DNA from: Phanerodontia chrysosporium
Taxonomy: Eukaryota > Basidiomycota > Agaricomycetes > Polyporales > Phanerochaetaceae
Reading direction: 5' to 3'
Length of the DNA: 64,000 nucleotides
Assembly: GCA_001910725.1 (NCBI GenBank)
Contig: MJGA01000012.1
Coordinates: 868,001 to 932,000 of the forward strand
The translations under genes and the position numbers were made by a program. The stretch's first letter is position 1. Every line of letters begins with the position of its first letter. Positions 33,947-44,625 of this stretch are shown in pieces. The notes under the pieces are model-generated. The model did not search any database. It saw only the letters and a program-made list of their open reading frames with translations, and was not told the DNA's origin.

Positions 33947-34652
33947 TTCATTGCCGAGCGCAACGCCCAAAACACAGACACAACCGCGAGATCGACATCG
34001 CCCTCCCCCCTTTCTCAATGGAGCGTGTGTCTGTTCGCTCTCTACTGTGTGTTTTCCGTCGAGAAGCTCGATTCCGAGCTCCAGTCCCCCGCAACACGCA
34101 CCGCGCTTCTTGACGCGCTCAAGCACCACGTCGCCCTACGCCTCCGAGCAAGACATCCATCGTGTCTCAGCAGTCCTCGATGCCGACGTTCGCAAGACAG
34201 CTTTCCGTATTCTATCTCGCGCTGTACACTGTTGAAGCCAAGAAGGTCCCGTTCCCCTCGCACCCGTGTTTGCTCTTCTACAGACGACCGAGAAGGGCGA
34301 AGCGGGCATCAACGCCCTGTTTGGAGACAGGGCAAGACTGTCTCAACATACCTTTCCTCGTTATGAACGTCTCTCATCACAGCCACTATCGTCCTGAGGG
34401 GCTCCTGGACTTCCCAGGACCTCGGTATTCATAACACTAGAGGTGGTGCGTAACTCTTTCCCCAACTCGCTACCTCTCCGTCAACCTCATTCTGCACAGG
34501 CTCCGATCTCCGAAACCTCTCCGGCTCGCTCATAGCCATCTGTGCGGGGAAAAAAAATTGTATGAAGCCGATTCATTGGACCAAGGTCACCGACTTCCTG
34601 GAGACTGCGACTCACGCCTAGCCTGGTCAAGAAGAGGTACGTTTCGGGTATC
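33947..34652 (+). repeat. 706-bp direct repeat, copy 2
   Basis: Matches 23861-24566 over its whole length. Unlike copy 1, its left flank is not the inverted-repeat arm but unrelated sequence (CGCGCAGGATGTCC), so its left boundary is independently defined at TTCA 33947. Its right flank also differs from copy 1 after GGTATC. Confidence 0.9.
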
Positions 34653-36834
34653 CTGTACTGAGGAAGAAGTTGACACCCAGCCTTCCACCGTTAAGTCCGG
34701 CTTTATTCCGATCTTTGTCTCCCTTCTCGCATCCCGCGTTCATGGCAGACAAGGAAGCGCACACAATGTTTCTTCGTCAAGGGGATCGCCACGAGGGGTA
34801 TGGACGGCGCTGAGCCGGGGATAGTCCTTTCTGCGCCCACAACTCCTCAAGCAACGGCTTCCGTCTACTCTGTCGCGCAAGTCTTCGGAACTTGGACCTG
34901 CCTACAGGCGTCGCCAATTCGAGACGAATATGGCCGGAATCCGGATCGAATCCGAGTGGTATCTGACGTGCGCGCGGCGACGTTCTCACGAACACGAACA
35001 CTGCCCAGATTCCGCGTGTACGAAGGCCCACAAGCGGAAGATGTGCCGAGGCGAGGTGCACGACCTACCCACCGTTGTACCCTCCCCGACATTAACGGAG
35101 ACACTGCTCAACGATACAGACTGGGTGTTCAGGGCCTCGTCACTGCCAGGAGCGACGGGCAGCCAGGTAAGCAGATCACAATGGAACGCGTGCGGGAGGA
35201 CTGAACAGACCATGGGTTATTTCTTGCAAGGTTCTTCGGCGTTCGTCCATCTCCAACTGTCTCGAGTCACAGAAGTGCGGCACGATGTGGCTGGCCGTCT
35301 GGCCTGGCCGGATGAGTTCGAGTGCGGTCTAAGCCATCCCAGAGAGTGTACGACACGGTTTTCCGCGTCCGGCATCGGGTGTGAAGACAATCAGGATGCA
35401 AGCCAAGTTGAACTTATTGGGGCGTCTGGTGACCAGTCTGACTGGCCCGCAATCGCCCTCTCGAGTCCGCCGTACCAAGATACTGTCCACAGCACATTAT
35501 GTTGAGGAGGTGTAAGTTGAGAATTTATATGCTCTTGATACAGCCATGCTAAGCATTCAGTGTAGTCCGTTAAACCGATTGAAAACCAAGCAGCATCCTT
35601 GAAAACCTGAGCAACACACGGAACGCATAGTACAGAAGGAGATAGTGAAACGAGAGACACGTCCAGGCGATCACGTAGAGAGAAGGTTGCGTGTACAGCG
35701 AGTCTCCATTATCTCCCATTCTAGGTGGCGACCAGGTCAGTAAAGCGCAATGTGACGGAGCAATATCAAAGCTCTTACAGGAGGAATGCGAACAGCTCCG
35801 ACGTGGAAAACGGTAGGCCTCTGCGGACTAGGTGAGTCATGGGTACCAGGCTGCTGAGGAAGAAAAGTAGCTTACCGGTTTAGCAAGATGTTCCCCTCTA
35901 AGCGCTTGGTCGCGGTGTTCAAACTCCAAGCAATTCCCGGCAGCTGCTCCGTGATGTATCGTAACGCAGCACCTCCGGCATCTGGGGAACGCGCAAACGC
36001 GTTTGTGTCAACACAACTCAAGGCCTCTGATTTGCCGAAATGTTCGGGAGCGCCAGACATCAAGAAGGATAGAGTCCGGATGAAGGATACGAGCTCAGTC
36101 CTGTGGGAGAACTGGAAGCATAGCCTCCGCATTGCACCGTTGGAGCTTCTGACCGCTAATGCCGCTCGCAGACTGTTCTAGTGGGATCTCGTTAGGTGAC
36201 CAGGATAGAGCATCGCCAACCCGCAACGAGTGTACTTACTTCGTAACCAGTCAACTCGAAGGTCCGTGTGATAAGCTTTGCATAAACTTGATAGCTTGCT
36301 TCGTTGACAACCAGCAACCAGTCTACATGCACGGTCAAGCTATATATTTGCACCTTCAGTCTACTACATTGTGGAGCTTACTAAATGATTTGTGAAAGCG
36401 GGATAATATGATTGTGACTCCTAGTGTGATGCTTTCTGGGTTGGACCCATCTTCCTCTATAAGTACCACGTCTCTCATGACCAGGTGAGCCAAGGACGGT
36501 CGGGCAATGATCTCGTGGACGTCGAGAGAAGTCATGGTTCTGGTTAAGTCGGCATACAGGCGTCTGTCGTTGCGTCCTTTGTGCGAACAAATAACAGCAA
36601 ACATTAGCCTGTTCCGGCTGTGGTGTCTGCACTCGTGTCCGTCCTCGCAAGTGAACTTGTTGCACCCGACCGAGGATTCCCTGCAAATCGGCCAAGTCTC
36701 GGTTCATTGGTCTATAATCCTACTAGTTATCAGGATAGACCGGACTAGCTATCGATTGTCGCCTTCAGATATTTGGGTGAGCCCAGCCTAATTTGCGTGA
36801 ATTCAATTACTAACGTATAAACCAGGTTAAGATC
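34653..36834. other. No intact gene; decayed fragments and one repeat cluster
   Basis: Contains a GAATCCG cluster (34930-34960). A minus-strand series of frames at about 35870-36710 includes SLDVHEIIARPSLAHLVMRD and SITLGVTIILSRFHKSF. The latter faintly resembles agaricomycete multi-span membrane proteins but lacks clear membrane helices. Nothing here supports a functional gene. Confidence 0.4.
34930..34960. repeat. GAATCCG-family repeat cluster
   Basis: Two cores: GGAATCCGGATCGAATCCGA. Confidence 0.7.
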
Positions 36835-39800
36835 ATGAAGCCTCGGCTGGATCGCAACAAGAATCCAGTAGGACAGAACAGGCCTCAAGAACCTGCAGTT
36901 TTCTGTATTTGTCAATGCACGGAGTGCTCGTCTTCTGGAGTGGCGTGGCATCCACAACTGGGATCTCTCGTTTGCGGGAAAGCCGTGAGCAGTGCGGAAT
37001 ATGCCAAGCACCAGAAGGTGGACAACCGAAACCTTTCTGGGGGTCATACGCAAGAGATACCTAAGGACGATCCGCTGCCGCCGTGTCCCCGCAAGCGCTC
37101 CGCTCCCACTCCACCTCGAGCAATGCGACCCGAGGCGCAGCGGGTCCGCTCCCCTCAAGCAGCCGCGTATCTCTGCCTCATTGCCTCCATATCTGAAGGT
37201 CTTGAGACGCGGAAGACTGCTCTCCCTACCATAGACATGGAAAATGTCGTTTTCCTGTTTCCTCCGTCACCCTTCCAGACCGTCCATGCACCCATGCGCC
37301 TCACCCATGAAGCTAACACCGGACCGTATTCTTTGGAACCTGGACGAGAGTCAAATCAAGCGCTGCTGGAGCACGAAGCTTGGTTGCTCGATTCTATGTC
37401 TCGGCTGGGTGGCGTGGATACCGAGAACGAACTAGTGCAGAAACACCTGAAGGACATGGTATCTCGGGTCCAAGGCGACCTATACGCCATCGAGTTGCAC
37501 AAACAGCTGGAATGGGAGCGTCGCTCTAAATTGCTATCCCGTGCAAGAAGATACGTCAAGGAGGGCAAGGTTCCTGTCGTGGATACATGTGCGTACAAGC
37601 AATACTCGTGGAAACAACGACTAACGAAGTGTATAGCGGCATATTACGTTCGACCAGCTGTTGCAGAAGACAATATATCTCTGTTTGCTCAGCTCCTTGT
37701 TGCCGTTCTCTTTTTGCTGTGCCATGTGTCTATGGCTCGTTGCTCTTTCATATCAGTCGGCTTGCGCCAATTCGCATCTATGGCGCTATCCGAGGCTGAT
37801 TTACCACACGAGCTGTTTGGGCCCTCTGCTTCAGATATCCCCTACGACGTGAGGACAATTCTGGACAGCCTGCATCTCAATCCCGCTTCAGTCGAGTTTT
37901 GTTGCTGCCCTCGCTGTTTCTGCTGCTACCCCATCGACGACTTTCCAGACCGCTGTACGAACAAGGAAGCCCACGACTCCCCTGAATGTGGAAAATCACT
38001 GCGGCGTATGTCTCAAGGGAGATCAAGAGCTGCAAGACGCTATCTGCATCACGATCTGAAGGAATGGGTTGCCAAGCTAATGCGACGCCCTGGTATTGAG
38101 GATCTCCTTCACCGAGACGTTTTCGACACAGGAGCAAAGCCCGGGGAGATGAGGGACATTTGGGATGGAGAGGCACTTCGCGAGTTCAAAGGCGCAGACA
38201 AAAAACCATTTGTGGGATCTCCAGGAAGTCGTGAGGGACGTCTAGTCTTTGCTCTCAACATGGACGGTTTTCATCCATTCCAGAATTCACTCGGAGGCGC
38301 CCATAATTCGTCGACTGCCATATACATGGTATGTCTCAACCTACCCCCGGACGTTCGTCATCGCTTGGAGAACGTCTTCCTTGTTGGCGTCATCCCAGGC
38401 CCTCAGGAGCCATCCCTCACAGAAGTGAACCATCTTCTTCGGCCTCTGGTTGACGACCTGCTCATTTTCTGGGATCGTGGCGTCTACTACACCAGAACGC
38501 ACAGGCACGCCAAAGGTCGTCTTGTTCGAGTCGCCCTTGTCCCGGTGGTCTGTGATACTCCTGCTTCTAGGCAGGTCATGGCTTTCGGAAGTCACGGATC
38601 TATGCATTTCTGTCCATATTGCGGATTAACCTTGCATGAGCTCGACAACTTAGACATGGACACATGGCCACCTGGAATTCAAAGCCGAGAAGAGTTCGCT
38701 GCACACGCCGAGCGATGGAAGGATGCATCTACCGGCGGGCGGAAGAAGCTATTCGAAGAACACGGTATTCGCTACACCGAGCTATTGCGCCTACCATACT
38801 GGGATCCTGTGAAATTCACCGTGATTGATAGCATGCACATCCTGCTCCTCAGAAACCTGCAGACGCACTGCCGTGTGTATTGGGGCATGGACGTAAGAGT
38901 CGACGATGCCGCCCAGGATCAGGACCAACCAAAGCGGAACCCGAACCCCGATGCGTTCGATATGGAGCGCGCTTGGAGGCTTATGCGACACGGTACCGCC
39001 ACCGAGATCAATGAGCTTGGAGCTCGTGTATTGAAACAACTGTGCCAGGATGCCGGCCTGCGTTTCGGAGCCAAGAGAAAGGCTCAGTTGGACGCTTTGC
39101 ATCAATATGTCAGTCTGCCGTGACTCCTCGAAATCTGAGCGTCGGACACTGCTGACACGCATACCACAGAGGTTAGAGCAAGGATGGGTCCGACCAGATG
39201 GCTCAGTCCTCGATCCTAGCGCTCCAAAACCGAGTAGGAATGACCCTGCTACCGGAGACGAGCTGGAAGATGCGCTTCACGAATGGCAGGTCACGCCGTC
39301 CGTTAAAGCCGTCTCCAGAAAAATGCGGAAGCCTGTGGTGGTAGCGCTGGCTCAGTCGGTGGCGAGCAGCCGTCCCGACCTCACCACGGAATTATCGGGA
39401 GCCTCTCAACAGACCATAAACTCGATGAGCAAGTTAGATATCCTGAACAAACTCTCGATTTATGTGGGTGAGATTGGCGTGGTTAGGCGTAACTCATGTT
39501 GACATCCCTTTTAAGCGCGATGAAAGCCAGAATGCTGGCACGGCGAGACCAAAACCTCCGCGATGCAATGCGTTCGTGCTGGGAGGAAGCAAATTGAAGA
39601 TTGTTCATGAAGACATGGAAGCCACAACGCTTCCGTCATGGATTGGACGAGCCCCAGGAAATCTAGGGAGCGCTGCCCATGGTACCCTCTCAGCTGACGA
39701 GTGGCGCACAGCATGCACGGTAAATTTAGTGACTTCCATGGTCAGAATCTTGGGATCCCCCGCCGCTTCTGACACTGAGCGTGAAATTCTCGGAAACTTC

Positions 39801-40890
39801 ATGCACCTGGTCAAGGCAACAAAACTGGCCAACATGCGCGTTCAGACCGCCTCACGGATAAAAGAGTATCACGAATCCATGCAGCTTTACCTTCAAGGCG
39901 TCATTCGCTTATATCCTACCAAGTCACTTATGGCAAGCCAACATCTTTCGCTGCACCTCCCCCGGTTTCTAGAGCTCTTCGGACCCGTTCACTCCTGGAG
40001 ATGTTTCCCGTTTGAACGCTACAACCACGTTCTCCAGCAACAGAATACAAACCGGAAATCTGGTACGAGAAAGCTCCACCACTCCCAGCAGTGCCACTCT
40101 GATGCTGTGTTGCAGGTGAACTGGAAGCGACGATGTTTCAGAACTTCTGTGCAGCGCAGGAAGTTCGAGTCCTCATGAGCTCAGAGCAATTGCCTGAGCC
40201 CGTCGCATCTCGTCTGACCCCCGAGTTCGAACGTGTTTTTGGCGACGACAAACGTGGAACTTTCTTCAACGACGCACTCGCACTTCGTGGGGAAGCGGAA
40301 CCCGAATTGGAGAACACCACGAAGTGCACGACGCTGGAACCCCACATTGATGAGCAGTTACGCATACGTCTCTTGGAAGACGGCCTCCTTGACTTCGGAA
40401 CCTTCGGAACCTTCGGCGTGTTGGGGCAGGAGGTGCTACTGCAGAAAAGTATCACGCGTGGTGGCGTGCGGTTCCGCCCAAAGTCTACTGCCATAGGCGA
40501 CAGCCAAGTTGTATTCGGAGACTTGGCAGCAGGAAGTTGGCAGGCGGGATATATTTCGACCATCGTCGCCTGGCCCCGACGTCTTGACAATTCTGAGGTG
40601 GAATATCACGTCTACGCCATTGTCGACGCTTTTCACCCGCTATCACCCGAGGACATTTGCCACGACCCCTATCGCGCTTACCTCAATCCAGCGGGAAAGA
40701 TGTTCTACAAGCGCAGCGCCCCGACCTTCGTTCGGATTAACGATATCGTTTGTCACTTTGCTTCTACTCCGCGACCACAACAGCAAACTGCGATAAGCCA
40801 GGATTGTATCCACGTACTTCCATTGGACAGAGTAAGCATATCACATCTCAAAGTTGTCATGTTGCTGATCGCCTGGGCGTGCAGGACTGA
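36835..40890 (+). mobile_element. Tnp2-type (CACTA/EnSpm-like) transposase gene
   Basis: The first exon (36835 to about 39114) opens with a small Cys motif, FCICQCTECSSS, then GSLVCGKAV. A second Cys-rich motif is FCCCPRCFCCYPIDDFPDRC. The transposase core follows with VFALNMDGFHPFQNSLGG, IYMVCLNLPPDVRHRLENVF, LVGVIPGPQEPS, LLRPLVDDLLIFWDRGVYYT, FCPYCGLTLHELDNLDMDTW and LRLPYWDPVKFTVIDSMHIL. This is the order of agaricomycete proteins annotated as transposase family tnp2. Later exons (from 39171) carry LYPTKSLMASQHLSLHLPRF and VHSWRCFPFERYNHVLQQQN, the DUF4218-like part. A C-terminal HVYAIVDAFHPLSPED to HVLPLDR ends at TGA 40890 after a last intron. No frame break was found, so it may be active or recently so. 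Terminal inverted repeats and target duplications could not be located by eye. Confidence 0.75.
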
Positions 40891-41049
40891 ATTCGGTGGT
40901 TAGAAGCGTTCAGCCAGTGCCTAGTATGCTCGTGGGCAACGATGTAACGGTACCTGATTGTGGTCATCATGTTTGCATGGAATTATCGCATCTACCTCGT
41001 TGGGGCTTACACCGTCTGCCCGCACTCACTGCAACACCTTTGGAGAGCA

Positions 41050-41290
41050 CGTTGAATCCGGCTTGAATCCGCACTAGATCCGGGCTGAATCCGACAGCAA
41101 TACCGGGGCGTGAGGAGCCGAGCGCGCGACTAGGCTAAGCTGGTCTTTCTGGGCTAGGCGGTCTCCGGCGTCAGGCTAGGGAGACTGTTTTGAATCCGGG
41201 CTGAATCCGAAACGGCGTTTGTCTTCAATCCGGGCACAATCCGCTTACGTGGGATTTAGGCGCGCGCCTAGACTAGGCTGATGCAGGTCT
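41050..41290 (+). repeat. Double GAATCCG cluster with two GCGCGC blocks
   Basis: Cluster one (41053-41105) has GAATCCGGCTTGAATCCGCA and GATCCGGGCTGAATCCGACA, followed by GAGCCGAGCGCGCGACTAGG. Cluster two (41190-41250) has GAATCCGGGCTGAATCCGAA and CAATCCGGGCACAATCCG, followed by GCGCGCGCCTAGACTAGGCT. It lies about 160 bp after the Tnp2 gene ends. Confidence 0.78.
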
Positions 41291-42943
41291 TTCGTCTCCG
41301 CCGTCACCGTCGTTACTCGTAGTCCCAGCTCGCTCTCGAGTATCTTGGTGTTTCAAGCGCGGTCTCCAAATTTCCCGGCAAGTATCATCCGCGCCCATAC
41401 AATGCTGGTCAGCTAGCTTACGCGAGTAGGGCTGTGGCTCGATTGACGACCTTTACGTTGCCACACCTGCTTTTCGCTCGAGAGTTGATCGTGCATCCGC
41501 TCTTGTTGTCCTGCCGCGAAGGGAAGAAGAGCAGACTCGAGAAGGGGATGATGTCCTCAGTTTGGATGAGGACGCCATCCAGGTATATTCAGTCCCCAGT
41601 TTGGCGTGTGCAACTCACTGATCTACGTAGGCTTCAGGTATTCCATAGAGTCACCACCACTGCCGTCCTGGCCTGCTGTACGCGAAAACTGTATCTTACC
41701 TGCAATGCAAGTTTGAGATTCGACTTCCAGAGCGATGAATTGAGTCCATGGCCCCCTGTAGAGTCGCCAAGGCGTGGTCCGATAGACCACCGACCCGCTG
41801 CGGCCTGGGCTATAGAACATGAACGAGGGCACGATGCCAAACGTTGAGCATGCATGTCGCCTCGCCGTTGTAAATCTCAATTGTAACTATGTCAAGGCAC
41901 AGCATCTGGACAAGGTCTTCTCATCGCCTGTTTTTTCAACTGCTCCTGTACACCCGTCCGGCACTGACACACCTTTCTCAGGAGCAGACACGAAGACAAA
42001 AGGTAGCAGTCATCTGGTTCGCGGAAACCTTCAGCGTGCGCGCATGGCCTGCTGAGTTTGGGGAGGAGCAGGGCCGGAGTGTCACCTACTGACGTGCAGA
42101 CAAGCGAGACGACAAGCACGAGAGGCTTCGCTACAGCAGACAATGGGTGAGGTGAGTCCGACTGTACCGGGTTCTCTCGTTATCTGGCGGTGGCGGAGGG
42201 TAACAGTGAGATGCCCGCTGAGGATGTAGAGCGTGCCATAGACATAGAGAAAACACAGTTGTAGCTCGAGGCTGACTTAGCTAGTGTCTGTTGAAAATAA
42301 TTGACAACGCTCTGTCTAGATTCTTCACTGCTCAAAATCGCGCACCGCGCAGGAAGACGACGGCGTACGAAGCTGGGAGGGGATAGGGACGGTAGCGACG
42401 GTGCAGTAAGCAATCGTAACCAATTTCAGGGCGCGAACGCTGACGAGCACCAAGGCACCCCAGTAGACTGCCACTCAACGCAGGAGCCTTGTAGCTCCCT
42501 GCAATAACGGTACCCACGTCGTTGTGGCTAACGGCGGGAGTGCTTCCTCGCCATGAAGACGTGACAGCCGAGAGGGTAAGATATTGGGCGCGCGTGCGCA
42601 CGGCCGTGGTGAGCAAGTGTCAGAGTGCGAGCGCGTCAAGGGCAGACGGCGCGCGCGCGCGCGCGAAGTTGCTGGCGCGCGCATCGTGGAACTACAGACC
42701 GGTAACCAGCCGACGTTCAGCTCGCGAGGCGGCGCTGACATCGCGACCTGGTAAACGGGCGCCCTGGTTTCTTGCGTTCTTCCTTGCTCTTCAACCTCCC
42801 CCTCCCTCATCCTCTCTTCTTACCTCGCCTCCTCGCAGAAGAGCGAACCTCAAACTCGCTCTCAAGGACTGTCATCTGGGGTCTAGGACTTAGAGAAAGG
42901 GCAGGACTTGGTATAGGCAAAGGTGCTTGGTTATCCCTTTTAC
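41291..42943. other. No recognisable gene
   Basis: Frames on both strands lack motifs. A (CG)n-rich stretch occurs around 42645-42668. Nothing supports a functional gene. Confidence 0.4.
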
Positions 42944-43935
42944 CATGGCTTGCTCTGACTTCGACATCGCGTCTACTCCAATCTACCTGCCTCCCTTTAC
43001 CCCACTACCTTCCTCTCAACCTCTCCAGCCAACCACAGCCAGCACAGAAGCCAACAGTGACACTGCCAGAGTGTCTGGCATCGCAGTGAGTGCTTACCTG
43101 TCCCTTACTCCCTCTCCCACCTTGAACACAGCGTGCCCGGCCTCCCTACCCCTCGACAACGTGTCCACCGCCCTGCTCGACATCCACAACCAGGAGAACA
43201 ACTAGATCTCACGCTCATCCCCTGCCAGCTCCTGTGCGCGCGGTCGCACCGCGTGCTGCTCGACATCTGCAGCTTCGACGACGTCCACACCTTCGCCAGC
43301 TCGTCATTGACGGCTCCGACCACGCCGACCTGTCGCGCACGCTCTGTGTCGCCTCTCACCACATCCAAGAGAGGACCTCGCCCGCCTACACACGTGTCAA
43401 CGTCGCCCGTCGTTGCTGAACACCGCTGGCCAACTGTCGACCTGCGACCGCGAGAATGGCTCGTCTATCGAAGACCCTGCCGTACAACGGCAAACTCACC
43501 GACCAGAAACGAAGGAGCGCGATTGCAGCGCGGCTACAACCTGAGGCGCGCCGCGCAGTGCCGTACGTTCTTCGCGTACACTCTCGTCCCGCGCGCACTG
43601 ACACTACCTTCAGAAGCGAGGGGTATGTTCTTTTTCTAGACGGCCAGTGGTACAGCAAGAAGCCGTATATCCGCGAGAACATCCGCGACGCGGTGGAGAA
43701 CTCGGACGTCGTGCTTCGCGCGCGAACGGGACCCAAATTCTGCGTCATCATAACGTGCGTATCTACTGTCGTTCGCATGCTCTTGCTGAGCCTTTCGCAG
43801 GTCAACACTACATCGCGGCAGCCGTCCGGGCATGGCGCGTGTCGACAAAGGCTGGCACGTTCAAGTCTGCGCCTGCGATCGAGGCGGGCGGTTTTACGGC
43901 CGCAACGACGTTCACCACGTCGCGATAGACCCAAA
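42944..43935 (+). pseudogene. Decayed unassigned gene
   Basis: Coherent peptide segments appear in succession but in different frames. ATG 42944 starts MACSDFDIASTPIYLPPFTP, ending near 43084 with a GTGAGT donor. Then come LDNVSTALLDIHNQENN (stopped by TAG 43203), LLCARSHRVLLDICSFDDVH in another frame, HLRQLVIDGSDHADLSRTLC in a third, and YVLFLDGQWYSKKPYIREN later. Repeated frame changes in under 500 bp indicate accumulated indels rather than introns. The parent family is not recognised. Confidence 0.45.
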
Positions 43936-44227
43936 GTCTGTCGCCTAGTTCGTGTTCACGGCGTATCCTATTGTTTATACACTTTGCACCACCCATCCAT
44001 CCCTTACGGTTCTGTTCTATGTTTCCCACTTTATCGCAATGTAATCGTGCTCTCCGATAGTATCAATATATACCCCGTTCTGTTAATGACATTATCTACG
44101 CTCTGGTTCATTCTACAGCACTGATGACGCAGCCGAAGCTTTGCGGCTGATGCGCCACAATGTTGATTGCATGTTCGGCTGCTTCCGCCGCGTGTGCTAT
44201 GGAGCATTTCCGTTAGTAAATTGTCGT

Positions 44228-44300
44228 GCTGTCCTGGCTCAGTTGGTTTATGCACTCACCTGCGGTTCCAATCCGCCGTTTCACATTTTATTTTCTTTGA
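44228..44300 (+). ncRNA. tRNA-like Pol III unit lacking the anticodon arm (possible SINE head)
   Basis: An A-box-like TGGCTCAGTTGG (44235-44246) is followed after only 17 nt by a B-box-like GGTTCCAATCC (44264-44274) and then T-runs (TTTTATTTTCTTTG) that could end Pol III transcription. A normal tRNA has about 30 nt between these boxes, so the anticodon stem-loop is missing. A degenerate tRNA pseudogene is the alternative. Confidence 0.45.
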
Positions 44301-44324
44301 CTTTTCCTATTTTTCTTCGTAGGT

Positions 44325-44366
44325 CAACCTAGGTCAGAGCAGGTCAGCGCAGGTCAGCGCCTATTT
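44325..44366. repeat. 10-bp tandem repeats (AGGTCAGCGC)
   Basis: Four imperfect units, AGGTCAACCT, AGGTCAGAGC, AGGTCAGCGC and AGGTCAGCGC, immediately downstream of the tRNA-like unit. Confidence 0.75.
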
Positions 44367-44478
44367 GCAGGTTACCTGCCCGCAGGAATTTTCCTCGGTA
44401 CACAACACATTCTTCCTGATCCGTCGGCACGCCACAAGGCCGCCGGCTCGGAGGGGACGCATCACATTGAGCAGCTGC

Positions 44479-44625
44479 CGAATCTGGTCTGAATCCGACA
44501 GCAATCCAACACGTGGACTGAGGTGTGAGGAGCCAAGCGCGCGCCTAGGCTAGGCTGACTAGGCAGTCCTCTTTCGCCTCTGCTTCCACCATGCTTCTAC
44601 GTTGCTCTCGAGCTCACGAGTAGCT
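44479..44625 (+). repeat. GAATCCG cluster plus GCGCGC block (long copy 2)
   Basis: Reads GAATCTGGTCTGAATCCGAC, then GAGGAGCCAAGCGCGCGCCT, then CACCATGCTTCTACGTTGCT and CTCGAGCTCACGAGTAG. It is co-linear with 33070-33250 in the same orientation, at roughly 90% similarity over the last 100 bp by eye. This is the rightmost cluster of the family. Confidence 0.78.

Noticed and set aside
42640..42670. CG-dinucleotide run as a structured regulatory element
   Set aside because: A short simple repeat, common in GC-rich fungal DNA, with no further support.
6505..44625. GAATCCG clusters as a CRISPR array
   Set aside because: Cores are 7-8 bp with 3-8 bp gaps, lack uniform spacers, and the host is a eukaryote.
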